From the NCBI RefSeq assembly GCF_900116415.1, contig NZ_FPAP01000002.1:434001-498000 (forward strand): 64,000 nt of DNA, read 5' to 3'. A program made the translations under genes and the position numbers. The number at the start of each line of letters is the position of its first letter. The first letter of the stretch is position 1. Source of the DNA: Chryseobacterium formosense (GTDB lineage: Bacteria > Bacteroidota > Bacteroidia > Flavobacteriales > Weeksellaceae). The notes beneath the pieces were generated by a model. The model was given only the letters and a program-made list of their open reading frames with translations. It did no database searches and was not told the DNA's origin. Below are positions 9,421-17,052 of the stretch, one piece after another.

Positions 9421-9428
9421 TATATTTG
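9421..9428 (+). promoter_or_regulatory. Promoter -7 box of trhO
   Basis: TATATTTG followed by C, an exact TAnnTTTGC match, 34 bases before the ATG. The -33 position is only T-rich. Confidence 0.55.
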
Positions 9429-9462
9429 CAGAATTATTTTTCTCACTTAAAACGTTTATAGC

Positions 9463-10827
9463 ATGCAACTGTACAACACCTTAAGCGCAGAAGAAAGAGC
9501 TCAACTTATTGATGAAGCTGGTAAGGAACGTCTTACATTGTCTTTCTATGCGTATGCCAAAATTGAAGATCCCAAAAAATTTCGCGACAATTTATTTATA
9601 GCCTGGAATGCACTTGATGCGTTGGGTCGTATTTATGTTGCCCATGAAGGAATTAATGCTCAAATGAGTGTTCCTGCAGACAATTTTGAGGCATTTCGAA
9701 ATACTTTAGAAGAGTATGACTTCATGAGAGGTATTCGTCTGAATGTTGCCGTTGAGCAGGATAATCACTCTTTTTTAAAATTAACAATAAAAGTCAGACA
9801 TAAAATCGTTGCCGATGGTTTGAATGACGAAACTTTTGATGTTACCAATAAAGGAATTCACCTGAAAGCTCAGGAATTCAACGATATGTTGGAAGACCCG
9901 AATACGATTGTTGTAGATTTCAGAAACCACTACGAAAGTGAAGTGGGGCATTTTGAAGGAGCAATTACGCCCGATGTAGAAAACTTCAGAGAAAGTTTGC
10001 CAATTATCAATGAGCAATTACAGGATTTTAAAGAAGATAAAAATCTTTTGATGTATTGTACCGGCGGAATACGTTGTGAAAAAGCAAGTGCTTACTTCAA
10101 ACATCAGGGCTTTAAAAATGTTTACCAATTAGAGGGCGGAATTATTGAATATACCCGCCAGATTAAAGAAGAAAATATTGAAAGTAAATTCATCGGAAAA
10201 AACTTTGTATTCGATCACCGTTTAGGAGAAAGAATTACAGACGATATTATTTCTCAGTGTCACCAATGCGGAAAACCCTGCGACAACCATACGAACTGTG
10301 CAAATGATGCCTGTCATTTATTGTTTATCCAGTGTGACGAATGTAAAGCGGCGATGGAAAATACTTGTTCTACAGAATGTCTGGAAACCATTCATTTACC
10401 TTGGGAAGAACAGGTTGCCAAAAGAAAAGGTCTTCAGGTTGGTAATAAAGTGTTCAGAAAAGGAAAATCTGAAGCTTTGAAATATAAAAATTCCGGAGAG
10501 CTTTCAACACAGACTTTGGCAAAAGCAACAATAGCTGAGACAAAAGATATTCGTCAAAAAAGAAAAGTTAAGAAAGCTTTGATCGGTAAAGCGGAACATT
10601 ATTACTCAAAATCGAAAATTGCACAGTTTTTAATAGAAAATAATGAATTATCTGTAGGAGATAAAGTATTAATTTCAGGTCCGACCACAGGAGAGCAGGA
10701 GATTACAATAAATCAGATTTTTGTTGATGGTGAATTCAGCAATACTGCTAAAGTTGGTGATCAGATTACGTTTGAACTTCCTTTCAGAGTTCGTTTGTCA
10801 GATAAAATATACAAGATTTTAGATTAA
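9463..10827 (+). CDS. trhO: tRNA uridine-34 hydroxylase TrhO (rhodanese-domain protein, YceA family)
   Basis: This 454-residue cytosolic protein has an N-terminal acylphosphatase-like half (residues 25-115, with GRIYVAHEGINAQMSV). A rhodanese domain follows with the active-site loop CTGGIRCEKAS at C199. A cysteine-rich segment at about 265-310 (CHQCGKPC, CDECK) is the usual TrhO finger. The family makes 5-hydroxyuridine at the wobble position of tRNA using oxygen. The protein is about 100 residues longer than the E. coli form. The extra C-terminal part, roughly residues 340-454, has a basic linker followed by a small beta-rich domain (VGDKVLISGPTTGEQEITI), as in other Bacteroidota homologues. 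Confidence 0.92.
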   Translation: MQLYNTLSAEERAQLIDEAGKERLTLSFYAYAKIEDPKKFRDNLFIAWNALDALGRIYVAHEGINAQMSVPADNFEAFRNTLEEYDFMRGIRLNVAVEQDNHSFLKLTIKVRHKIVADGLNDETFDVTNKGIHLKAQEFNDMLEDPNTIVVDFRNHYESEVGHFEGAITPDVENFRESLPIINEQLQDFKEDKNLLMYCTGGIRCEKASAYFKHQGFKNVYQLEGGIIEYTRQIKEENIESKFIGKNFVFDHRLGERITDDIISQCHQCGKPCDNHTNCANDACHLLFIQCDECKAAMENTCSTECLETIHLPWEEQVAKRKGLQVGNKVFRKGKSEALKYKNSGELSTQTLAKATIAETKDIRQKRKVKKALIGKAEHYYSKSKIAQFLIENNELSVGDKVLISGPTTGEQEITINQIFVDGEFSNTAKVGDQITFELPFRVRLSDKIYKILD

Positions 10828-10846
10828 TATCATAATAACAAGGTTG

Positions 10847-10925
10847 AAAACTCCGTAAGAGTTTTATCTGTGTATTATTTTGCAGTTTAACATAATGGCG
10901 CTCCGTAGGAGCGCTATCTTTTTTA
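10847..10925. repeat. Pair of REP-like palindromes sharing a CTCCGTARGAG core
   Basis: Two hairpins lie 32 bases apart. The first pairs AAAACTC with GAGTTTT (10847-10865). The second pairs GCGCTCC with GGAGCGC around GTA (10898-10914). Both contain CTCCGTA(A/G)GAG and are followed by TATCT. The second is followed by a T-run and may also terminate trhO transcription. Similar cores recur in flavobacterial intergenic DNA as far as I recall, so a REP/REPIN family is suspected. No RAYT transposase is in this window. Confidence 0.5.
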
Positions 10926-10936
10926 TAAATTTGATG

Positions 10937-11512
10937 ATGAAAAAGTCTGAACTCAGAAAAAAGTATTTGGGAAAAAGAAAATCATTAACTGTAAATGAGA
11001 TTTTTCAATTGTCGAATGAGATTTTTAAAAATTTCATTGATTACTTTAAACACTCTTCAGGAGAGAAAATCCACATTTTTATTCCTATTGAAAAGTTTAA
11101 AGAAATCAACACTCATATTTTTATCGATTACTTTTTAAGTAGAAATATCAGAGTTTTTGTTCCCAAAATTGTTGATACTAAACTAATCTCCGTTGAGATT
11201 TTTGCAGATACAAAATATGAAATTAATGATTGGCAGATTTCTGAGCCGACTTCTAATAAAGATTCAGGGGTTTTAGATTTTCATTATGTAGTTACTCCAT
11301 TACTTTATGCTGATAGAAATGGAAATAGGGTAGGCTATGGCAAAGGTTTTTATGATGGATTTTTCGAAACTATTTCAAAAGAGACAAAAAAAATCGGAGT
11401 TAATTATTTTAACCCCGATGAAAATATCGATGATGTCTGGGAAAATGATATTCCGCTTGATTATCTTGTTACGCCAACAGAAGTGCTGTCTTTTTCGGGA
11501 GCATCCGAATAA
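10937..11512 (+). CDS. 5-formyltetrahydrofolate cyclo-ligase
   Basis: This 191-residue cytosolic enzyme converts 5-formyl-THF to 5,10-methenyl-THF using ATP. The family signature is seen as NRVGYGKGFYDGFF near residues 130-143. The N-terminal KKSELRKKYLGKRKSL is the usual basic start, and the end DYLVTPTEVLSF is typical. ATG codons at 10934 and 10937 are adjacent; 10937 gives the usual MKKSEL start. A longer frame from TTG 10880 reads through the upstream palindrome and is rejected. The last 52 bases overlap the convergent lipoprotein gene. Family certain, start uncertain by one codon. Confidence 0.9.
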   Translation: MKKSELRKKYLGKRKSLTVNEIFQLSNEIFKNFIDYFKHSSGEKIHIFIPIEKFKEINTHIFIDYFLSRNIRVFVPKIVDTKLISVEIFADTKYEINDWQISEPTSNKDSGVLDFHYVVTPLLYADRNGNRVGYGKGFYDGFFETISKETKKIGVNYFNPDENIDDVWENDIPLDYLVTPTEVLSFSGASE

Positions 11513-12039
11513 AATTTAATAAAGTAAAACTTGAATTCTTTATTTTTTTCTTTTGCTTTAGAAACCAAAGTATATTGTGCACTTCTTTCGAAGTTTCCGA
11601 TTGGTTTGTTTTTGTCGCCAATATATTCTACATTAAATTTGGCATAGTCCAGAGTATCTTTATCTTTAATCGATTTAAAGACATTAATGTTACTCACTTT
11701 TACTTTCTTTACTTTCAGGCTTTCAAGTTCTTTAAAAAGCCCCTGGAATGTTACTGAATCCGATTTTTGAAAATATTTTTCAATTTTAGAATATATAGCG
11801 GTGTCGATTTCGGTATTCTTGTTTCCGGAAAGGTAAAGCGTTGACAGATCAAGCACATCCTGCACTTTTTGCATGGTTATGGCATTTATTGCCTGTGCGC
11901 TGTCCATCTGAACACTTATGTTTTCAGTATTTCTAAGTTTTTCAAGATCGCTGATGCTGTTGGTTTCCTCTTTTTTGCATGCAATCATGATGATTCCTAA
12001 GAGTATCGTCAAAAACAAAATGTTATTTATTGTTTTCAT
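11461..12039 (-). CDS. Putative lipoprotein, unknown function
   Basis: This 192-residue protein has a hydrophobic signal segment (NILFLTILLGIIMIAC) and a cysteine followed by KKEE, a lipobox-like site. The remainder is charged and may be partly helical (MQKVQDVLDLSTLYL), then beta-rich. The start is put at the ATG at 12039, which gives a compact signal peptide; an upstream ATG would add ten residues. Its 5' end overlaps the upstream membrane-protein gene by 17 bases, so the two are probably one operon. Its 3' end overlaps the convergent cyclo-ligase gene by 52 bases. No family recognised. Confidence 0.7.
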   Translation of the reverse strand: MKTINNILFLTILLGIIMIACKKEETNSISDLEKLRNTENISVQMDSAQAINAITMQKVQDVLDLSTLYLSGNKNTEIDTAIYSKIEKYFQKSDSVTFQGLFKELESLKVKKVKVSNINVFKSIKDKDTLDYAKFNVEYIGDKNKPIGNFERSAQYTLVSKAKEKNKEFKFYFIKFYSDAPEKDSTSVGVTR

Positions 12040-13189
12040 GGCTTGAGATTTTAAATTTGATAGATACAATTTTCCCCTTCGCTTTTATCATTTCGATAAC
12101 GTTAAGGTTCTTTAATGATGTTGTAGGTGTGGTTACCAGAGTAATATAGTCTTCTTTGTCTAAAGTTTCGAGTCCGTAAATATCGCTGTCGTATACCTGA
12201 GTAATGACGGCATTATTACTGATGAGGCTTTCCAGCTGTTTTCTTTTTTGTTTAATAAGCTGTTCCGAATTTTCCCCGTTAATATCTTTTATAGAGAAAT
12301 AATAAAGAGCCATTTTATAATCATCAGGCTTTAGTTCTATTGTTTCTTCTTCAGGGGCATTTTCAAGATTTCTGTTAATTTCAAGATTTTCATAAGTCGT
12401 AGAACTTATTTGCATTTTCAATGTTTTGTCCTTGGTAGGATATCTGAAGCATTCTCCCGGTTTTATTCTGTATAAAATCGGAGATTCATTTTCTTTAATT
12501 ACTTTTATTTCGATATCTCTTTGTACGCTTAAATTTCTATCGGCGTCAGTAAAACAATACACATAAGTTTTCTGAAAAATTTCATCTTTAAATCCTAAAA
12601 GGCCTAAAAGCGTTACAAAAATTGCTGTTGCAGTAATCCAAGCTGTTTTTTGATAGTTCTTTTTAGGGTTTTTTATCAGTGTTTTTTGAGCGATTTCAGA
12701 ATTGTCTGAATTTTTGTTAATATATTGATTTTCAGTATTGTTTTTTTGTAAATCATTTAATTTTGGCGCGTCAGAAACGCTGTTTTGAGGCTTTATTTCA
12801 TCCGAATCTGCAATGTTTACTTCTGAAACAATATTTTGAAGTTGACTCGCTTCTTCATCAGTTATTTTGTCTTCATCTTTGAGTAGTTCCCCTGCAAAAA
12901 GATGGGTCTTTTTAAATTCATACCAAGAGTCGTAACCCGCATAAATGCTCAATAAATTGAGCATGTCAATACGCGGAAGTTTTGTAACCGGAGAAGATTT
13001 GAAATAAGTGTAAAAAGACTTTTCACTGATGTTTCCTTTCGCTTTTTTTCGAAGGTCTTCCTGAAAGTAAATGATATCAATGCCTTTCCACTTAGATATT
13101 TCATCATAAGAAGGGGTGTATTCTTTCAAGTATTGAGCTTGAACGTCCTTTTTGAGCTGCTCAAAATGTAAAAGGTCTAAATCTGTCAC
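12023..13189 (-). CDS. Membrane protein with soluble N-terminal domain, unknown function
   Basis: This 388-residue protein has an N-terminal helical part (about 1-110) with segments that resemble a compact helical or HTH-like domain (ISEKSFYTYFKSS, IDMLNLLSIYAGYDSWYEFKKTH). A polar, low-complexity linker of about 70 residues follows. One membrane segment lies near 185-203 (WITATAIFVTLLGLLGF), and the rest is a periplasmic domain. The topology suggests a sensor- or anti-sigma-like protein, but no signature proves this. It is co-transcribed with the lipoprotein below it. Its promoter carries a 21-bp palindrome at the start point. Function unknown. Confidence 0.75.
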   Translation of the reverse strand: MTDLDLLHFEQLKKDVQAQYLKEYTPSYDEISKWKGIDIIYFQEDLRKKAKGNISEKSFYTYFKSSPVTKLPRIDMLNLLSIYAGYDSWYEFKKTHLFAGELLKDEDKITDEEASQLQNIVSEVNIADSDEIKPQNSVSDAPKLNDLQKNNTENQYINKNSDNSEIAQKTLIKNPKKNYQKTAWITATAIFVTLLGLLGFKDEIFQKTYVYCFTDADRNLSVQRDIEIKVIKENESPILYRIKPGECFRYPTKDKTLKMQISSTTYENLEINRNLENAPEEETIELKPDDYKMALYYFSIKDINGENSEQLIKQKRKQLESLISNNAVITQVYDSDIYGLETLDKEDYITLVTTPTTSLKNLNVIEMIKAKGKIVSIKFKISSHENNK

Positions 13190-13231
13190 TATTTAAAAAG
13201 TAGTTAAGTTTTTGATTGTCAGTAATGTTTA

Positions 13232-13252
13232 TTTGTAAAACTGTTTTACAAA
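13232..13252. promoter_or_regulatory. 21-bp palindrome at the start point of the 388-residue membrane-protein operon
   Basis: TTTGTAAAAC, one T, GTTTTACAAA: perfect 10-base arms around a single base. It covers the part of the -7 box nearest the start and the predicted start point of the minus-strand promoter, the position of a repressor operator. The regulator is unknown. Confidence 0.6.
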
Positions 13253-13280
13253 GGTATTACAATTATTTTTCATAAACAAA
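13249..13280 (-). promoter_or_regulatory. Promoter of the 388-residue membrane-protein operon
   Basis: On the minus strand: TTTG, 20 bases, TACCTTTG. This matches the Bacteroidota pattern with spacing one base over the ideal, about 60 bases before the ATG at 13189. Confidence 0.65.
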
Positions 13281-13294
13281 TTTTCTATCTGCTA

Positions 13295-13302
13295 TACCTT
13301 TG
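13295..13302 (+). promoter_or_regulatory. Promoter -7 box of the small lipoprotein gene
   Basis: TACCTTTG, identical to the -7 box of the divergent promoter 39 bases away. It predicts a leader of about 65 bases. No exact -33 TTG is present. Confidence 0.5.
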
Positions 13303-13373
13303 TCTTGTTCAAATAACCGAACAGAGAAAAAGATTTTAAAAAACAATATTAACAAAATTAAATTTAATTTATT

Positions 13374-13604
13374 ATGAAAAAGTCATTATTCGTAGCTGCT
13401 ATCGCTGCTATCTCTTTAGTTGCTTGTAAGAAAGGTGAAGCTACAACTTCAACTGATTCAATCGAAGCTAACAAAGATTCAATTGTTGCTGATATCGATT
13501 CTACTGCAGGTGCTGCTAAAGATTCTATCACTGCTACTGCTGATTCAGCTAAAACTGAAGTTAAAGCTGCTGCTGATTCTGCTAAAACTGCAGTTAAGCA
13601 CTAA
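13374..13604 (+). CDS. Small alanine/serine/aspartate-rich lipoprotein
   Basis: This 76-residue protein has a clear lipoprotein signal: MKKSLFVAAIAAISLVAC, with lipobox LVAC and C18. The mature part is low complexity, built from about 11-residue units of the type A-x-DS(I/A)-x-(A/T) (ADIDSTAGAAKDSITATADSAK). This suggests an amphipathic helix similar to small outer-membrane lipoproteins. A strong terminator follows directly, so it is a monocistronic gene. Function unknown. An overlapping leucine-rich frame at 13420-13674 is a shadow. Confidence 0.8.
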   Translation: MKKSLFVAAIAAISLVACKKGEATTSTDSIEANKDSIVADIDSTAGAAKDSITATADSAKTEVKAAADSAKTAVKH

Positions 13605-13627
13605 TCAGTTACGACTGAAAATAAAAG

Positions 13628-13658
13628 AACCGTTTCGCTCAGCGAGACGGTTTTTTTT
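13628..13658 (+). terminator. Intrinsic terminator of the small lipoprotein gene
   Basis: AACCGTTTCGCT, CA, AGCGAGACGGTT followed by a long T-run. Nearly the whole stem pairs, with two wobble-type positions. Confidence 0.9.
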
Positions 13659-13677
13659 ATGTCTGATAATCTAAAGA

Positions 13678-14445
13678 TTATTGTTTCTTCTGCTTCAAAG
13701 ATTCATAGCAGGTAATTGCTACTGCATTGCTTAGGTTTAATGAATCAATGCTTCCGCTCATCGGGATCAAGGTGTTTTGTCCCTTTTCATACCAGAAATC
13801 GCTTAAACCTGAATGTTCTGTACCAAATAAGACAGCAGAACGTTTTTTGAAGTCTCTTTTAAAGAGATCTTCTGCAGTTTCATCCATAATGGTAGTGTAA
13901 ATACTGAAACTGTTTTTTAGTAGGAATTCATACACCTCATTATTCTCAGCCTGAAAAATTTCCATTCCGAAAAGGCAACCAACACTTGACCGGATTACGT
14001 TTGGATTATAGAAATCGGTTTTTCCGTCTGCAACGATCAATGCATCGATTCCGAAAGCTTCACAACTTCTTAAGATTGCACCGAGATTTCCGGGTTTTTC
14101 TACTCCTTCAACGATGATTATCGTGGAGTTTTCTTTTGGTTTAAATGAGTTCAGACTTGCTTCTTTTGTTTTGTAAACGCCGATGATGCCTTCTGAAGTT
14201 CCGCGATAAGCAATTTTCTCGTAGATTTTCTCGCTTACAAAATGAGTTTTTTGTTTTGGAATTTCTCCTTTGAAAATACTTTCGCAAAGGAAAAACTCAA
14301 GAGCTTCGAAACTGTATTTTTGGGCTCTCTCATTTTCCTGTTGTCCTTCCACAACGAAAACTTCAGATTTTTTTCTGAAGCGGTTGTCCGTTAAAAGTTT
14401 GGTAATATATTTTATTTTTTCGTTCTGGAAACTCTCGATAACCAT
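13678..14445 (-). CDS. TrmH/SpoU-family RNA 2'-O-methyltransferase
   Basis: This 255-residue cytosolic methyltransferase has an N-terminal substrate-binding region (residues 1-90) and a C-terminal SPOUT knot. The three SpoU motifs are present: EKPGNLGAILRSCEAFG near 113-129, VLFGTEHSGLS near 205-215, and IPMSGSIDSLNLSNAVAI near 226-243. These bind S-adenosylmethionine in the trefoil knot. The target base cannot be named; rRNA and tRNA enzymes share this form. It is the last gene of a minus-strand series running from pncB, with gaps of about 100 bases. Confidence 0.9.
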   Translation of the reverse strand: MVIESFQNEKIKYITKLLTDNRFRKKSEVFVVEGQQENERAQKYSFEALEFFLCESIFKGEIPKQKTHFVSEKIYEKIAYRGTSEGIIGVYKTKEASLNSFKPKENSTIIIVEGVEKPGNLGAILRSCEAFGIDALIVADGKTDFYNPNVIRSSVGCLFGMEIFQAENNEVYEFLLKNSFSIYTTIMDETAEDLFKRDFKKRSAVLFGTEHSGLSDFWYEKGQNTLIPMSGSIDSLNLSNAVAITCYESLKQKKQ

Positions 14446-14549
14446 GATTGATCAATTATGAATGATAATTGATGCAAAAATAACTTTTTAAAAATAATTT
14501 ATCGATAATAATAGAATACTGCTATTCAAAATCAATTGTCAAAGAAGAT

Positions 14550-15911
14550 TTAATCTCCAATAGTATTATCCAAATGATCGGTCAGGCTTTGCGGAAGTTC
14601 TTTTTTATTTTTAATTCCAAGTTCTTTCATTCTTTCCGCTTGTTTGATTAAGTTATCTCTACCTGAATATAATTGACCATACGCATCATTATATACATTT
14701 TTTGCCTGATCCAGATTTTTTCCTACTTTTTCTAAATTTTCTATGAAACCTACAAATTTATCATACAGTTTTGCTCCTCTTTCTGCTATTTCCATGGAGT
14801 TTTTGTTTTGATACTCGCGTTTCCAAAGATCGGCAATCAGTTTTAAGGAAGTGATCAGATTGCTTGGGTTTAATAATAAAATACGTCTGTCGTAAGCAAA
14901 ATTCCAGAGATTTTGATCGGCTTGCATTGCGGCAATATAAGCTGGCTCACTCGGAATAAACATCATCACAAAGTCCAAAGATTTGCCGTAATCGTCATAT
15001 GCTTTCTGGCTTAGTTGATTGATGTGGTTTTTTATGGAAGACAAGTGCTGATTCAGTTTGATCATATAAACATCCTGATCGGTTTCATCAACCAATTCTG
15101 TAAAAGCAGTGAGAGAAACTTTAGAATCGATGATCACATTTCTTTCGTCCGGATATTTTACAACAGCATCAGGTCGCATTTTTTTACCTGAAAACTCCGA
15201 AAACAAAGCTTTATTATCTTCATCGCGAAGTTCATGCTCCAGAAAATATTCTCTGCCTTTTACCAGCCCTGATTTTTCAAGAATGCTTTCAAGAATCATT
15301 TCGCCCCAATTTCCCTGGGTTTTGCTTTCTCCTTTTAAAGCTTTGGTTAATTTTTTAGCATCATCAGAAATCTGCTGATTAAGCAAAGCAAGTTCTTTAA
15401 CTCTTTCGCCTAATGAGAATCTTTCCTTGTTTTCTTTTTCGTAAGCTTCATTAACTTTATTTTTCAGATCGTTGATTTTCTCCTGAAAAGGCTCAAGAAT
15501 ATTTTTGAGGTTGTTTTGATTTAATGTAGTAAATTTTTCCGTTTTTTCCTCTAAAATTTTATTTGCCAGATTTTCAAATTGCAGTTTACCCTCTTCCTGA
15601 ATTTTTTTTGATTCTTCTTTTTGGGCTTTAAGAAAAGTATTTTCTGCAGAAACTTTTGCAAACTCACTTTTCAAATCATTTAAAAGATCAGATAGCTGAA
15701 GAGTATTGTCTTTTTCGTTTATAATAATTTGCTCTAAATCCTGAATTTTAAGATTTGAATTTTCTAAATTTGCATTAGATTTAATATTTGTATGATTCAG
15801 TTCATCATAAGAATTTCTTGAAACCATATTTGATTTCAACACAAAATAAACAATGACAGTGCCGATGATTCCTCCGGCAAAACATCCAATGATGAGATAG
15901 GTGATTTCCAT
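14550..15911 (-). CDS. rmuC: RmuC-family protein (DNA recombination/inversion limiting)
   Basis: This 453-residue protein has an N-terminal membrane anchor (residues 4-25, YLIIGCFAGGIIGTVIVYFVL) and a long coiled coil at about 30-190. The RmuC nuclease-like core follows (QGNWGEMILESILEKSGL near 200, RPDAVVKYPDERNVIIDSKVSL near 245), with D and K residues of the PD-(D/E)XK fold in the second motif. RmuC limits inversions at repeats in E. coli. A start at ATG 15911 gives the anchor directly. Length and order of parts are normal for the family. Confidence 0.92.
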   Translation of the reverse strand: MEITYLIIGCFAGGIIGTVIVYFVLKSNMVSRNSYDELNHTNIKSNANLENSNLKIQDLEQIIINEKDNTLQLSDLLNDLKSEFAKVSAENTFLKAQKEESKKIQEEGKLQFENLANKILEEKTEKFTTLNQNNLKNILEPFQEKINDLKNKVNEAYEKENKERFSLGERVKELALLNQQISDDAKKLTKALKGESKTQGNWGEMILESILEKSGLVKGREYFLEHELRDEDNKALFSEFSGKKMRPDAVVKYPDERNVIIDSKVSLTAFTELVDETDQDVYMIKLNQHLSSIKNHINQLSQKAYDDYGKSLDFVMMFIPSEPAYIAAMQADQNLWNFAYDRRILLLNPSNLITSLKLIADLWKREYQNKNSMEIAERGAKLYDKFVGFIENLEKVGKNLDQAKNVYNDAYGQLYSGRDNLIKQAERMKELGIKNKKELPQSLTDHLDNTIGD

Positions 15912-15971
15912 TTTTCAAAATTACAAAACAAAGAATGATTTTATTTATGGTTTATCGTAATATCTGAAGAA

Positions 15972-16727
15972 TTAAATCGTTTTTGTCTGTTCTAAAATCT
16001 CAATATTTTTCACGACATTATTACTCTCGCATTTTCTCAGTTCTTTGGCTAAAGCTGATGAAAGTAGTTTAGGATTTAAAATCTGTGAAGCCACTTTTGC
16101 CGCTGCATAATCTACGATATTGATAACCGAATCTTTCAGGAAATTAGGAGTGCTGGAAGCAATAACTGCAGTTGCCCAGGAAGTATCTCTGGCTTTTGAA
16201 ATGGCAAAATCTAAAACAGCATTATCCTTACCGCTGGAAAGTTTGTCGATAAGATGTACCGGATAACATATTTTATTTAATGAATCCTGAACATTCTGAT
16301 TTATCGAAGCAATTACCGAATTAATTCTTTCAAAATCATTTTTAAGAGGGTTGATTTTTCGATACGGCATAATCGATGCGGCTGAAATTCCTAGATCTAA
16401 ATTGATGTGCGCATTGATGCCCAGAAAAATATGCTGCAGAATGAGAAGATCTTTGTTTTTAGCTGCTTCAAAAGCTAAATACCACGAATTGCTGCATTTT
16501 TTACCGGTCGAATAGTTTTCCCACGCTTCCAGATAACGACTTGCGAAAGCAATGTCGAGTTGTGTCATTCTTGGATTGTCTTCAAATTTTTTCTGCTGAA
16601 TTCCTTTTAAAACCTGTGCGGTCATAATTCTGTAAGTACAAGCAAAATACCCGACCGGACTTTGATTGGCTTTGCTCCAAACGATAATTTCGTCTAATTT
16701 TTTCAGAACTTCTTCGATGGTTTTCAT
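15972..16727 (-). CDS. DUF5995-family protein
   Basis: This 251-residue protein is mostly helical, with no signal peptide or membrane span. Conserved-looking polar patches include QSPVGYFACTYRIMTAQV near 22-39, ASRYLEAW near 66, and HIFLGINAHINLDLGISAA near 100-118. The histidine/asparagine/aspartate cluster suggests a metal or catalytic site. I recall this combination from DUF5995 of Bacteroidota and other bacteria; function is not known. It lies between the YciI-like lipoprotein and rmuC on the same strand. Confidence 0.75.
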   Translation of the reverse strand: MKTIEEVLKKLDEIIVWSKANQSPVGYFACTYRIMTAQVLKGIQQKKFEDNPRMTQLDIAFASRYLEAWENYSTGKKCSNSWYLAFEAAKNKDLLILQHIFLGINAHINLDLGISAASIMPYRKINPLKNDFERINSVIASINQNVQDSLNKICYPVHLIDKLSSGKDNAVLDFAISKARDTSWATAVIASSTPNFLKDSVINIVDYAAAKVASQILNPKLLSSALAKELRKCESNNVVKNIEILEQTKTI

Positions 16728-16753
16728 TGGGTTTTAGTTTTAATTAAAGATAA

Positions 16754-16780
16754 GAAAAAACCTCACAGATTTGCGAGGTA
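16754..16780 (-). terminator. Terminator after the YciI-like gene
   Basis: On the minus strand ACCTCGCA, AATC loop, TGTGAGGT followed by TTTTTC. It lies between the YciI-like part and the DUF5995 gene, so DUF5995 likely has its own promoter. Confidence 0.7.
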
Positions 16781-16785
16781 TATTA

Positions 16786-17052
16786 TTAAGGATTCTCTTT
16801 AGAAATTTCATCATGATGTTTCAGATACAACGGTAAAGCTGCGGAACCATACCACGAAAATATTTCATAACTGAAAATTCCTGCAGCAACGGCAGGATCT
16901 GTTTTTACCCAAGATTCTGCTTCATCTTTTGATTTTGTATTGAAAATAAACATTCCGCGGTAATCACGCTGATTTTTTTCTAAAAACGGACCGGCAACGG
17001 TAATCTTTCCTTCTTTGGCTAGTTTACCGATGTTTTCCATGTGGCCTTTCAT
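16786..17052 (-). CDS. C-terminal part of a frameshifted YciI-like protein
   Basis: These 88 codons carry the second half of a YCII-related domain: KGHMENIGKLAKEGKITVAGPF, then RGMFIFNTKSKDEAESWVKTDPAV and WYGSAAL. As read, it starts at an ATG that overlaps the stop of the upstream frame (TGATG). The first beta strand and the GKPG-rich signal part of the same protein are encoded in that upstream frame. A -1 shift at the A tract at 17061-17069 would join them as DKKKAELMKGHMEN, which matches the family. Probably not an independent gene. Confidence 0.7.
   Translation of the reverse strand: MKGHMENIGKLAKEGKITVAGPFLEKNQRDYRGMFIFNTKSKDEAESWVKTDPAVAAGIFSYEIFSWYGSAALPLYLKHHDEISKENP

Noticed and set aside
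10880..10933. In-frame extension of the folate cyclo-ligase from a TTG
   Set aside because: The added codons read through a REP-like palindrome and lack family similarity; ATG 10937 (or 10934) fits the family.
10926..10933. TAAATTTG as a promoter for the folate cyclo-ligase
   Set aside because: The start point would fall at or after the start codon.
13420..13674. Leucine-rich ORF overlapping the small lipoprotein
   Set aside because: Alternative frame of the low-complexity lipoprotein gene; it runs through the terminator.
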